Positions 32,124 to 44,094 of a DNA stretch of 64,000 bases are shown here, piece after piece (within the stretch, counting starts at the first letter, position 1; the number at the start of each line of letters is the position of its first letter). The notes beneath the pieces were generated by a model. The model was not told where the DNA came from. It ran no database searches and saw only the letters and a program-made list of their open reading frames with translations. Location of the stretch: positions 3,906,001 through 3,970,000 of the forward strand of contig JAHCVI010000004.1 in NCBI GenBank assembly GCA_019096155.1, given 5' to 3'. The translations under genes were made by a program, and so were the position numbers. Origin of the DNA: Staphylotrichum longicolle (Eukaryota > Ascomycota > Sordariomycetes > Sordariales > Chaetomiaceae).

Positions 32124-33684
32124 CTAATAACCGCCAGACCTGCGATTTCCCCGCGGAGGTTGGTTGATCCTCACGACCGTCTCGCCCTGCTGCTGAAAGT
32201 TGAGATATTGAGGGCCATCTGGGTGACGGATGGCTGGTGGCGTGCCGGGGGGCATGGGCCAGGCCATTTGCCCTGGTGACAACGCAGCGCTGATGGCGCT
32301 GGCCGTGCTGATGGTGCTGACGCTGCCTCTGCTCATGTGGGCATTCGCGATTCGCGGGTCGGGCGGCGACTGTACGGGTTGTGATGTGCGAACCCTCCCT
32401 GGGGACAGCATGGCCGTTGGTGATTGTGGCGAGACGGGAGACGGGGTGAAGCCGGTGCCGATAGAGTTGTTGGTGAAGACCGACACTCGGTTGCTGTCCC
32501 GCCGCACAGCGGCAGCTGGGACAATGAGCGGTTGGAGATGCCCTGGCTGGCTCATAGGGGGTTGTGACTGCGGTTTGTGGGAGGCCGCAGCGGCCCCCGC
32601 GACTCCGGCAGCAGCAGCAGCAGCAGCAGGTCCTCCCACAGGTGTTGGGCTCAACAAGTTCCTGCCCATCGAGTCGGCACCTGGCGTGTCGACGCGATGA
32701 AAGCCGCTGCTGGGCCCGCCGAGCTTGCTAAACGGCGCCAACAGACGCTGCACCGCAGGTGATCTCCTAAACCTGTAGAGAAGAAGGGCGAGAAGAGCGA
32801 GGAGGAGGAGGAGTCCCACTGTCCTCTGTTAGCCATACAAACGCCAGGGCACATGCAACGAGCGTCTGTTGAAACTCACCGACAAGACCAGCTATTGCGC
32901 CAGGTGGGAGACCACCACCAGAGTTCCCGCCATTGCCGGTATCCGATCCGCCAGCCCCAATGGTCGCGCCGCCCCCCGGCGCTCCATTGCCGCCAGCCCC
33001 AGGCCTCGTAGATGCCGAAGGGTCAAATGCAGACGGTACCCCGGACTGTTCCGGTTGGTCCTGGGAGCCGGACCCAGAGCCATCGCCGTTCCCCAACCCG
33101 CCCGAGCCTGCTCCCCCGGTTTGGCCCGAACCCCCATTCCCACTCCCATTGCCATTCCCATTTCCGCTCCCGCTCCCATTTCCATTTCCGTTTCCGTTTC
33201 CGCTCCCATTTCCCGATCCAGTCCCTGAGCCCCCGCCCTGAGTCGGTGACGGATTCGCCGCGCTCTCTGGACCATTCGCGCCAGGCTGCACGATGACCGG
33301 GTTGACCGATGTCGAATGGGTGCCCGGTTGCCCGGTGTTGGTTGGCGGGACCTGAGGCATTGGCGTCGTGACCGGAGACTGTGCAGGCGGAGAGGGAGCA
33401 GGAGCAGGCTGCGGTGAGGTTTTTGGGGCCTCTGTGGCAGCCGGCGGCGCAGCAGGAGGTTGAGTTGCAGCGGGCGGCGTGGGTTGCGGCACAGTCGTTC
33501 TTGGCGTGCTCGTCGGAGGCGGGTTATTCACCTTGGTCGTCGACGTCTTGTGGGTGGTTGTGGACGTGGTCTTTGCCCCTCCGGCGGTGGTAGTCGTCGT
33601 CTGGCATGATGGCGGCCAGAAATAGCACCACCATGGCAACCCCCATTGCCTCCTTTCCAGGAACGCCTCCTCTGCGATGTGCAT
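32124..33684 (-). CDS. Single-pass membrane protein with Gly/Asn/Ser-rich ectodomain
   Basis: Exons 32880-33684 and 32124-32818 with a 61-nt intron give 499 residues. The order is a short N-terminus containing ERRQWGLPWWCYFWPPSCQ, a Thr/Pro-rich stretch (about residues 30-140), a Gly/Asn/Ser repeat region encoded by near-hexamer repeats, one membrane segment formed across the splice (AGLVVGLLLLLALLALLLY), a basic stop-transfer (RFRRS) and a Ser/Pro-rich cytosolic tail of about 190 residues. This architecture resembles fungal wall-stress sensor or Mid2-like proteins, but no sensor domain is identifiable. No signal peptide follows the ATG at 33684, so a signal-encoding upstream exon may be missing from my model. 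A dibasic RR could be a Kex2-type processing site. Confidence 0.75.
33120..33235. repeat. Near-hexameric CCCATT repeat inside coding sequence
   Basis: On the plus strand imperfect CCCATT/TCCGTT hexamers run for about 110 bp. On the minus strand they encode alternating Gly-Asn and Gly-Ser dipeptides of the membrane protein. Such a tract is expected to vary in copy number between strains. Confidence 0.65.
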
Positions 33685-36244
33685 CTTCGGTTCCGATCGT
33701 CAACCGCACAGTGCCCGAAGCTGTGCCTAGTCTGACACCATCCCGTCCCGGGTCCAAGGGCAAGTGTCGATCACCGGATCCCTGACGGTTGTCCCGCGCA
33801 AAAATGGGTACAGAGGTGTCTGAACGTGTTGCCAACGTTGTCCCCACTCCAAACTCGTCAACGGAGAGACAGATTCGATTCGACAAGATGCGCGAAGAGG
33901 AAACGAGTGAAAGCGCGTGAGAAGAAAAGAAGTGCCCAAGCGCACGCGTGAGCTGGGACAACCGCGAGGATAAGCAAGTGCGTGAGTCTGTGAGGGGGGC
34001 GGTTCGCCTGATCGAGGGCCTAGCCCGAGCTGGGTGTGATGTGACTTCCGGGTGCTTGGGCTGAGAAGGGGTAAACCCGCTTGGCTTGCATGGCTAGCCG
34101 GGCACTTGCCCCGACGTGGTATCGCACAGACAGCACCATGAGATTGGGCTGCCCAAAATGGGCACGGCAAGGCGAGCTGGCAGCCTTCTCAAATGCTGCC
34201 TGGGACGATGCTGAGCCTTGTCGAATGAGGACCTGGACATGAGGCGCAACTTCGAAACATCGATTTGACCTGGGAACCTGTTTAAGGTGTTTGGATGTGG
34301 CTCTGGGTGGAGGCCTGGGCCTGTCGATCAGCGGGGCCCAAGCGAAAGGGAGCAGATCCTCTCAAACGACAGCTCGAGCACCCCTGGCTCCATGCGTGCT
34401 GTTGATGCCGAATGTGTTGGTGGTGAATTTGTCGAGATGTGCTGCAACGCCGCGGAAGCGAACCTGGGTTTGCAGAGCACGGCCCGGGCCAAGCGGCAGT
34501 TGGGCCCACGGCATCGTCGTTCCGAACCATGGCACCATCCCCACCGTTTCCTAACTCGTTATCTAGGTACAATGCCAGATTTGCAGTGCCAGCAGCGATC
34601 GCGACGACCTCGAGTCGATGCACATGATGGATTTGAGGGCGAACAAGACACCCGCAGTCGAGAACTTTGGCGGAGAGATGGGTCCGGGGCTCGGAAATTT
34701 GATGGATCCTGCAGGTTTGAGGTCCCACGCACTAACGACATCAGTGGAGCAAGGACGGGAGCGGTGGGGCTGCTGCACGTGGCAAGCCGCGCCCACCCCC
34801 TGGCCCAAAAACACTATCAAATGAAAGTTGAAGAGAAAAAGGAAAAAGAAAGAGACAGAGAATAGAAATCAGAAGAGAAACAAGAAGAAATATAAGAAGA
34901 GAAATAAGAAGCAGCAGAAGAGAAAAGTTGAAGAAAAGAATGAAAATGAACAATAGTGGAGAAGGCAGGAAAAGAAAAAGACAAAGAAATAAAACAAAGG
35001 GGGAGAGATGAAAAGAGAGAAAGAAAATAAAGGGAACAGAGGAGGAGGAAGAAGACTAAGAAGAAGAAGAAAGCCCGGTCTTGAACTTCTATTCACTCTA
35101 TTTCATCAAGTACTCGGGCTTTCTCAATGCCACCTTTGGTAAGAAATAGACGGCACTTCCTATCTAGAAGAAGCCGACGAACTCCCTCGCAACTACGCAT
35201 CATGCGACAGGGTAGTTCTAGTTTGTCTGATGAACTCGCAACTACTTGTCAGTCAACGACGAAAACGAAAAACCTAAAAACTACAGCGGGACAACGAACA
35301 ATGGAGGTAACATGGGAGCATCCTAGTCATACCGTAGTGATGCTCTGCAGCGCATCTTTGTAACGCTTCGAGTCCTGGCCGGCAACTCTCAGAGACGCCC
35401 GCACCCACACCGAGTTCAGCTGCCGGCAAACCTCAGGATTATGGTCTGGCGCTGTTTACATAGATCTCACGACCCAAGCTTGACAAAAGCCCTTTTGTTG
35501 ATGTCTCATGACTTATTTCCTTGAGCGTCCATGCACCATCCAGAAGTGAGAATTCCAAGCTCTGCGGTCTCTGCGTCGGCTCTATGCAAGCTTGCACAGG
35601 ACAAGAGGATAGAAATGTGCTGGGAAACTCGACACCTGACTGGAAGGATCAGATGACGTAGCTTTTGATTCCAACTTCGACGTGCTCGAACAACTGACAA
35701 ACAAACATCTGTTCTCACGTTCCCTGGCATTCCTGATCGCAGAGCCTGACTAGTCAACAGCCTCCTATGAATGAACAATCATGCGGATGGATGTACGCCA
35801 CTGTACCCGACAAGAGTTGAGCAACCGTGGAGGGAAATGGGAATAGGGTCGCCCTCTCAAGCGACTACATGAGCCAACAATGGCCCTCACAACATCTCGG
35901 GGTCGGTCCCCAACAGTTGAACCCACAAAGCTTCACAATTCGTCAATTCACTGGCTCTCATGCCTTCCAGTATCCATCTAGCTACAACTCCAACTGTTGA
36001 AGCCCCGGCTGCTGTTCCTGATCAATGCAGCCCTTCTCACCCACGAGATATCTAACAAGGAGTGACTCTGTATCGCCCAATGCAAAAAAGACCATCCACC
36101 CAGAACCAGAGAATATGTACCAAAATCATGGACAGTGCCGTGATGGACGAGGACGACGCCGAATAAAAGAAATAACCCGAACGAACCGACAATGACAAGA
36201 CGGTTGATGATGAAAAAGAAATCTGTGCCTATTAAAGCCCAGCC
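33685..36244. other. Long intergenic region with a polypurine tract
   Basis: 2.5 kb without a supported gene. A 192-codon plus-strand frame at 34287-34865 runs into the polypurine tract and has no recognisable features. The region probably holds the promoter of the membrane protein (minus) and the 3' flank of the FLC-like gene. Confidence 0.45.
34820..35071 (+). repeat. Polypurine (GA-rich) tract, about 250 bp
   Basis: Nearly every base on the plus strand is A or G, with short runs such as GAAGAAGAAGAAAG. No exact repeat unit persists. Such strand asymmetry can form triplex (H-DNA) structure or exclude nucleosomes. No coding role is apparent. Confidence 0.7.
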
Positions 36245-38690
36245 CTAGTCGTAGCCGGCCCCACGCTGCCACGCACTGCAACGGGTTAGTCACCGCAGAA
36301 CAAAACAGCTCATTGTCGGAATCAAACTCACCTTGGGCCTGTTGATGGCTTGGGTCCCGAGTGGCCCCCACCGCTCTGATGCGACTGGTACCCCGACAAG
36401 TTCGTAGACGACCCCGACGCCCCAAACGGACTGGGCGCCCGAATACTCCCGCTCGCCCGCGTCCGCAGGTGTTGGGTCTCCGCAGGATACGTGCCGAGAA
36501 CGGGGTCGACCGGCGCGCGGTACGAGCTTCGGATGGAGTTGCGGGGCGAGTCTCGGAACGACTCCTTGCCCGAGTACGGGCCGGAGTGCGGCGAGCCCGA
36601 GCGCATGGCCATGTTGGCCGGGTTCGACATGCCCGACTCGTCGTCCTCGAGCTCGGTGGTCGGCTTGAACAGCTTGCCGTCGCCGCGGGCGGTGGCGCCA
36701 AGGGCGTCGAGCTCGCTCGTGGTGCCGATGTGCGTCTGCGACTTCATAAACGACGTGCGGTCGTCGTTCATGAACTGGTAGCGCGTGTCGGGGTTGTTGT
36801 GGAACAGGATGATGCCGGTCGTGATGATCAGCATCAGCAGGAGAATGAGCGCGAAGGCGGCGTTGGCGATCCAGAGCACGACGCCCACCACGCCAATCAC
36901 CAGCCTCGGCAGCCCAAACACGTCGGTGAAGACGAACAGGAAGATGGCGTTGATAAAGTTCATGGCGCAGATGGCAATGTTGAACGAGTTGGTGCTCTTG
37001 TCCATCCACGGCCGCAAGACCGAAGCCGTGATGAGCGCCGCCGCCTCGATGATGATCAGAGCCACGGCCTGGACGGTGCCGGCGCGCTGGGCAAAGGCGA
37101 TGAACATGCCCTTGACCAGCGTGTACACAAGGACCGGCACGATGAAGTAGTAGGCCGAGGCGCGGAACTGCACATACAAGAAACCCCACTTGTTCAGCGC
37201 GTGGGGGTCCGAGAAGAGGATGTAGGCGGGATTCCGGTGCAGCGAGACAGAGCGGCGCGCGATGCGAATGACGCGGTACGCGGCGTAGCTCAGGGTGGGT
37301 GGGATGCCGAAGAAGAAGAAGACGGCCAGGACCATGGCACCTGGCGAGTCGTTTTGCGTCAACTCCCACAGGCAGAAGATGGTCATCTGCGGGAAACCAA
37401 TGAGCAGCCATCGGTAGAGGACACCTATTGACGATTAGCAACGGAGCGTGGCCGGCTGAGGTCAGACACAATACATACCCTTGAGGACAGTCAGCCATCC
37501 GGCGCGGAAGTCCAGGAAGGTATCGCTCTTCATCATCTTCATCCGCACAGCCAACTCGCAGAAGCCCTTGAAGAGGACCACGCCGAGAGCGGCAATGATC
37601 ATGAAGATGTAAAAGAAGGTAAGACAGGTCAAAAACAGGTTAGTCGTCTCGATGCCGGCCCTGAAGGCCGCTCGCTGGATGCCGTAGACGACGTAGCTGC
37701 CGTACGAGGTCTGGATGGCCCGTTTGGAGATGCCGCCGGCCGACCGCCGGACGAGACCGGCGGCAGAGTCCAACAGGGGCACGGAGCGCTTGACCTTCTC
37801 GACTTGGACGGACACGCTGTGGAGCGTGTCGAGAATGGTGGACGCCTCTCCGCCAGTCGACCGCTGGTACCATGTCATGATGGTCTGAATGAAACCGACA
37901 TTGATGATGCCCATGCTCCACTGGAAATCTTGGGTCCACGACTTGACCACCGGGGGAAGGGGGATCGCGCAGAGACCGAGCATGGCCTGGGCCTGGAAGT
38001 AGCCGAAGAGGGAGAGCGAGGTGGACGCAATATGCGAGGCGGCGTTGGAGAAGCCCAGCCCGTTGACGATGGCCGACGAGACGAGCGCCAGGATCGTTAC
38101 GCCCGCAGACGCCCATTTCACGCCAACGAGGTCCACTATCTGCGGTTAGTATCTTCTCGTCCTCCATTTGCCCAGCCCAGTCTACGTACCCGTCATTCCG
38201 TTGGAGATATCGGCCTCCACACACGCGATGCTCTCCCCCGGGTTGTCGCCGTCCGTCCTGTTGATGTAGACCCTGACGGTCGCATCGAGATCGGGAAACG
38301 TGTAGGCGATGCCTGGGATCTGTGCGATGGCCTCCTTCGTTACCGGGAGGTTGAACGGGTTGTTGCCCATCTTGCCCGACGTCATGGGGCACAAGCCAGG
38401 GAGGTTCGAGGTGCAGGGTCGAGCTTTGTCCGGATGATGGGGTACCCGTACGCGTAGATGGAGATGTCGAACATCACATGGCCCTCGATAGACGAGGTCG
38501 CGAGCATGTTGATGGAGGCTGTGAGGTTATTTCGGCGTGAACACGACGTCGAACAGGCTGGCAGTGAAGCCCGAGTTTTCCTGACACGAGGCCAGCGAGC
38601 TGGAGCGGAGCACATATTCGGCGCTGGCTGGAGGACGGCGGTAGCGAGGGAGGAGATGAGGAGGAGCGGGTTGATCGATGGGAGGCGCAT
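36245..38690 (-). CDS. FLC/TRP-like ER or plasma-membrane protein (flavin carrier family), indels in exon 1
   Basis: Fungal TRP-like family (yeast FLC1-3, fission yeast Pkd2), implicated in FAD import to the ER, calcium handling and wall integrity. Exons are 38190-38690, 37479-38135, 36332-37424 and 36245-36275, with introns of 54, 54 and 56 nt. A signal peptide (MRLPSINPLLLISSLATAV) leads to a luminal ML-like domain (GHVMFDISIYAYGYP, TVRVYINRTDG), then about nine membrane segments and a Ser/Gly-rich cytosolic tail ending QRGAGYD. Exon 1 needs three corrections: a missing base near 38631, an extra A near 38531 and a missing C near 38417. With these, all exon phases agree and the protein is 760 residues. 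The literal frame stops at TAA or misreads the luminal domain, so a sequence error is the simplest reading. Confidence 0.87.
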
Positions 38691-41062
38691 CTTGGCCGGT
38701 CTGCCCACCCGGGGCCCGGGGAGCGCGCTGGTGGTTGATCTCTCGTCGGATTCCGGTCGTGCCGGTGAGTGGCCGGGAGAAAGCTTCGAGGCTCGATGCG
38801 GTATCTCAGGCTGGCATCCTACAGCGTCGGTCACAAGTGTTCACGGCTCGACTCGGGCGGCAGATTTGGGGAGTAGCGGTCGCGACGGGGGTCAAAAGGG
38901 TCTCGAGGTCGGGTTGCGCAACGGGAAAAGCGGGGACGAAAAAACGAGCGACGGCGACCGACAATCGCCTACCAGCCACGCATCCAACAAAGACAGTCAC
39001 AATCGCTGGGTCGAATGACCGCTTGATGAAACGTTCGAGAGCAGGGAAAAGAGTTGTCGAAGGCTAAGTTAGAACGAGTGAAGTTGACGGAGAACGGGTG
39101 GGGGACAGAAGTGCGGATCGCCTCCACCCAAGAGAGCGGCAAGAACAGGGAATCTCGTGTTGGGAATGAGTTGGCCCGGGCGATGCAGGGGTTGGGAATT
39201 CTGATGTGGGATGGCCAACACGAGAGCGAAGTGGCTGTGTCGGCAGAATCCAACGAGGAAAAAGGCACAGAAACGGAGCGCCAAGAGGGCCAACAAGCTC
39301 TGCGTGATGGCACCGCGCTAGCCTGATCCGGGCAGCGGGAGCCCCTGGCAGGATGAGGTCATCCACCCTGAGTCGAAGTCGAGAGCCAGGGATGTTTGGT
39401 TGGCCAGCCGGAAGCCATGGCAAACGTCAGCGCCCTGCATCCCGAAATCTGGTGTCAGGTGCAGGGACTTTGGTCCAATACTTCGTACATCTCAAGACTT
39501 GCCAGCACCGGTCTGAGTTGGGCTCGGGCGTGTCACTGCGCGAGCTACAGGCAAGCTCAGCAAGCAGTCTTTATGGAGAGCTCAAGCTCTTTGGGACCTG
39601 AGCCATCGGAGGAAACATCTCGAAACGTTGCAGCCAACGGGAACCCTGCGTGCCGTTGCAGCGCCAAGCATTGGCCAACGGTCCGACGCTGGTGGAGACT
39701 GATCAGGGAACACCAGGGAACAAGAGACTGGGTTTCAACAAACCGATGACTGAGCCTCATTGTCCGGTGCCCTGTCTGCCTGTGTTTGCCAATGGACATT
39801 AATAACTTTACGAGCTCTCCACTCGAGTGCCGTAAATGTACACGAGATTCGAGATTCGAATCTGGGGTCGGCACCGCATTCCAATTTCAGCAAATTGTCC
39901 CCAGTTTTACGGAGAGACAGCCGAGGACCCTGCAGGCTCAGCGAACAAGCCGCTCTGGAATCCTGCTATCTCCGTGTAAACCCAGTAAACGAGTGGGTTG
40001 GTTGTCTCCTACGAGTCAGAACCTGAATTCCGGACCCCATGAGCACGAAACAAAAAGGCGCGCTGTCGTCCTTGTGGCTCAGTGTGGGTTGATCAGCACA
40101 CAGCTGTTTCACAATGGTATGTGACTTTTGAGGAGCATGAGGAGGTCGCCCTGATTTTCGCAGGAATCCTTTCTCGCTGCGCCTCATTTCACAAAGACAT
40201 ACACAGGAATATGGTCGTTGCATTACAGCTGAAGCCCTCCCAGAAACTCTGCTATCGTCAGCCATCAGTGTTGCCCTCTGCGACATCGTCAAAGATCCAG
40301 GCAATGTTCGAAACACATCCTTGATTCTTTCCATACACAATCTTCACATCTCCAACCTGGGACAGATGGGAACGGCCAGCGGCTCATTTGCATCTGAGTG
40401 GTGGAGTGTCATTATGTGTTTGAGCAGCGCCGTCTTTGGTAGTCGTCGAGAGTAGAAGCCGCTGCCATTCGCTTCCATTTCTGTGGCATCAGACAAAGTG
40501 CATTCACTCAACTGCCAGAACAAACGTCAACTTGCCATTTCCGTTCGTTTCCAGCAACAGGTCCAAGCTTCTTGTTGCCTGTTTGCACCTTGAAGGGCCG
40601 TTGTTCTGGGCTGGACCCACACCGAAGCGATGAACATTGAAGCTGTGCTCTTATCTTATCGCAGCCTGGCCGGGGGCTCAACCTTCTGGGAAACCTCTCG
40701 CATCCCCTCACGACCACCAGCCCCTGTTTCTTTCACTCGGCCGCCTTTGTCCTAGCCGCTTGCCCAGGAACGGCCTCAGCCTCGAGCGCCGCACACCCGA
40801 CCAGACGCTCTCACAACTCCTTAAAGCGCGTTCGAGCCCGCGGGTCGCACCGGTTTCGCCAACGATGCAGTTGGGTTGACTCGCGCAGAAGCTACCCCTC
40901 TCGTCTCTCTGCCGCCTCGTTGCCAAAGTCCGGATCCGCTGCCCGTCTGCGGAGCACACTCAACGCCCCTCGCGTCCAAGGCAGCGCCAGCATCGCCCCG
41001 CCCGGCGACTGTGGAAGCTCGTTGCGGCAAGGCCATTGGCCTGTTCGTCTCCCGTCCCCGAG
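38691..41062. other. Long intergenic region, nothing recognised
   Basis: 2.4 kb between the divergent FLC-like gene and RNase H1. I found no convincing gene, RNA or repeat; both promoters must lie here. Confidence 0.4.
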
Positions 41063-42162
41063 ATGCCAACGACGCACAAGAAGGCTGCTCCGGCCGCGGC
41101 CGCCGAACCCGCGTCTAAGAAGCGCAAGGTCGACGCCACCGAGCAAAAGTACTACGCCGTCCGCGCCGGCTTCAAGCCCGGCGTCTACACCACCTGGGCC
41201 ATCTGCCAACAGCAGATCACCGGCTTCAAGGGAGCCCAATGTGCGTTTGTCGTGAAAGCCAATGTGTCGGTCGTCTCTCCTACTTACTCTAACACCAGTC
41301 AAATCCTTTCTCCGCTACGAAGATGCCTCGGCGTTTGCTGCCGGCCGCGACCCGCCCCCTACTACCGCCGACAGCAGGCCGCCCCGTTTCTACGGCGTCG
41401 CCGTCGGACGCAAGCCCGGCGTGTACACAGAATGGTCGCAGGCCCAAGAGGCAATAAAAGGCTGGAAGGGGCCCAAGTTCAAAAAGTTCGACACGCGGAC
41501 GGAAGCCGAGGCCTTTGTCCGCTCCTACAGCGCCGCCGCCGGAGCAACAAAGCACGCCCTGTCCGACGCTGACGCTGACGGCGAGGAGGTGGACGCGACT
41601 GCGGAGCCCCCGGCAAAGAAGGCGAAGACAACCACCAAGCTCGCAAATACACGCAACGGCGTGGTGGTCGTCTACACGGACGGGAGCAGTCTGGGCAACG
41701 GAAGAGCCGGCGCAACCGCTGGCGTTGGAGTCTACTTTGGGGCCTCGGACCCGAGGTTTGTCGCCCCTGCGCCATTGAGCCTCTCATCATGTGCTGACCA
41801 ACTGTACCAGGAACATCTCCGAGCGCCTGGTGGGCGAACCCCAGACGAACCAGCGCGCCGAGCTGACCGCCATCCTCCGCGCCCTCGAGACCATCGACCT
41901 TGGCCAGGACCTCGAGATCCGCACCGACAGCAAGTACTCGATCCAGTGCGTGACCGAGTGGTACATCAACTGGGAGAAGAACGGCTGGAAGACGCGCACG
42001 GGGCCCGTCAAGAACCAGGACCTGGTCCAGCTGGTGCGCGACAAGCTCGAGGAGAGGGAGGCCAAGGGCGGCCGCACCCAGTTCATCTGGGTCAAGGGCC
42101 ACGACACCGACCAGGGAAACATTGCGGCGGACCGCCTAGCGGTTGAAGGTGCGAGCAAGTGA
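41063..42162 (+). CDS. RNH1: Ribonuclease H1
   Basis: Degrades the RNA strand of RNA:DNA hybrids in nucleus and mitochondria. Exons 41063-41240, 41299-41755 and 41811-42162 with introns of 58 and 55 nt give 328 residues. Two hybrid-binding domains are present (YYAVRAGFKPGVYTTWAIC with FKGAQFKSFLRYEDA, and FYGVAVGRKPGVYTEWSQA with WKGPKFKKFDTRTEA), then a linker with basic PAKKAKTTTK, then the catalytic domain. Its acidic residues sit in VYTDGSS, NQRAELTAIL, IRTDSKYSI and NIAADRLAV, the full D-E-D-D set. The first residues include a KKRK stretch that could be a nuclear signal. The ATG at 41063 follows CCCCGAG. Confidence 0.95.
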
Positions 42163-42502
42163 TACCCAAGTTGAAGCGGGGATTTTGTTTTGGGGTCGAC
42201 CAGTGTCCTAGGCGGACACATCATGCCCCGGCCATGGGCTGCATTTGTGAGCGTTCCTTGCTTTTTGGGCTGGCTGTTTGTTCTATCCCCTTGAATTTTC
42301 TTTCGAGTTTCTCGTAATCATGGCAAGGGCATCATTACTCGTGGGCTGTATTAGTGGGTGGATGGGCTGAGGCTATTCGGGATCGAACGGGCCATCGCGA
42401 GCTTGCCACTCCTCACTATTTACCAAGTGTGTTCGTGGGCTCAAGCCCCGCTGTTTCCCTGCATCTTAAGTCTCCACCAATGGCCCATTCTCCTCGCCAG
42501 GG
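42163..42502. other. Short intergenic region between convergent genes
   Basis: 340 bp between the RNase H1 stop and the stop of the 59-residue gene. Nothing further is seen. Confidence 0.4.
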
Positions 42503-42819
42503 TTACTTTGCTGCCGACGATCCCTTGCCCGAGTACTTCGTTGGATATATGGGACCATCAAACGCCTTGGCGTCGACCGTGTCGTGACTGGCTCGCCCGG
42601 CAGCTGTCCCGCGTCAACATCAGCAAAGAGGGCCAACAGTTCGGTCTTCAAGACGTACCGGCCGAGTTGGTCGCATGCATGAGGAAGCGGCCGAGGTAGT
42701 CGACGAACTTGTCCCACTGCGTTCCAGTTGAAAGTGTGAGCTCGTGTAATGGTCAATCCTATAAACAGCCCGTATGGCGAGTGGAACAGCGGACGTACAC
42801 CTTTGGCAAGAGCGCCCAT
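42503..42819 (-). CDS. 59-residue protein split over three exons
   Basis: Exons 42799-42819 (21 nt), 42659-42716 (58 nt) and 42503-42603 (101 nt) are joined by introns of 82 and 55 nt, each opening with GTACGTC and ending in CAG. The assembled frame is 60 codons including TAA. It reads MGALAKG, WDKFVDYLGRFLMHATNSA, then a polar tail containing DAKAFDGPIYPTKYSGKG. Without splicing no frame of this strand is both open and sensible. The central amphipathic helix suggests a small membrane-peripheral or complex-associated protein; no family is recognised. Matching phases and twin strong donors support the model, but it is short and needs transcript evidence. Confidence 0.6.
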
Positions 42820-44094
42820 TGTGATTTCAAAGCGAGGCACAGACGGAACAAACTGAAAGGATGACCTGGCTTTGGGCTTTGAATGTAGATTTTGGTGTGG
42901 ACGTTAGTGTGGACGTTAGTGTGGACTTTGGTGTGGACGTTGGTGTGGACGTTGGTTGCAGACTTTGGATGTAGACCTTGGATGTAGGCTTTGGATGTAA
43001 ACTTTGGATGTGGACTCTAGAGGTGATTGCAATAGTCGGCTGTGGTTTAACTGGATGGGAATCTACGACCCCGGGGCTGTGCAGGTCATGAGCCGCCGAC
43101 AAGAACGCCTAGACGCGGAGAATGCAACTTTACCCGGTCCTGCTGTAGGTCGATCCCCCAGTTGAGCCCGTAGGATTCGAGGAATCGGCTACAAGAGAAA
43201 CTAAGGTGCCTAAAGTTCCTTCGGTGCTTGGCAGTACGGCCTGGCCTCTGCACTCCAACTGGCCCTCCTCATTAGCTCTCGGTTGCATGCGTGGTATGTT
43301 TGGCAATGGTTCCGGTGCGGTCTGAATACGTATGATTATCAAGGCGAGGCAGATTCATGCATTTCCGGCACTGATCCAGGATTTGGTTGTCAACTTTGGA
43401 ACGTAAGCTCATCTCTTTGACAGAGAAGGATAAAGGAGGCCTCCGAGACCACACAGGTCGGGGCGCGTGAGGATGGGACTAGGTTTGTAAACGATTCCGC
43501 TACGAGAGGGTGAAGCTCGGCATTGACAGCTCATCCGAGTTATTGATTCAGTTTCGTTTGCATCGTGTTAGCTTTGCCAGTTTTTCAACTGATGACCGGC
43601 TGTTGGAGCTTCGAATACATGGGCCGAGGGGCGAAGCTGTCAGAGCGGATGGGTTTCCAGTGCTCTTGTTCATTGGCTCGGTACCTTTGGTTTGTTTGTA
43701 TCATCTCAGGTCATCAGCCCCTCGTGTCGATGACGGCGGCTGGCCGGTGGCGAGCTCTTGACACTCCTGTGACCAGCAGACACTCGATCTAGAATTGCAC
43801 ACCTCCACCATATGAAACCATGACCTTTGGGTCTGTCGAAAGGAGCGTCCAATACGATGCCGACAGTCTACACGTTGCAGCTGTTGCCGGGGGCGAGGTC
43901 CGATCGGCCCCTCAGTGTTATTGTCAATTATACGTCATGAGCATACAAAGGTCGTGGGGCCTGTGCCCTACCTCGACAGCTTATTTCAATGACACCAGTC
44001 CCGTCCCGAGTCCCTGCACATTGCTTGCATTGCCCGGAACAATTGCTTTTGCCCTGATTAATCATAGCTGTGAGACCCATCAACAACCACCAAC
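42820..44094. other. Intergenic region with a minisatellite
   Basis: 1.3 kb; contains the 12/13-bp repeat array at its left end. No other gene is supported. Confidence 0.45.
42897..43018 (+). repeat. Minisatellite of 12-nt then 13-nt units
   Basis: Five units of 12 nt (GTGTGGACGTTA, last base A or G; unit 3 has ACTTTG) from 42897 to 42956 are followed, after a transition unit, by 13-nt units (GATGTAGACCTTG and variants) to about 43018. Unit length changes within the array. It starts just upstream of the 59-residue gene and could affect its promoter. Confidence 0.75.

Noticed and set aside
34287..34865. 192-codon plus-strand frame ending in a Lys/Glu tail
   Set aside because: The tail is only the start of the polypurine tract; no domain, no splice signals and no family resemblance.
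36361..37431. 356-codon plus-strand open frame
   Set aside because: Antisense shadow of the FLC-like membrane gene.
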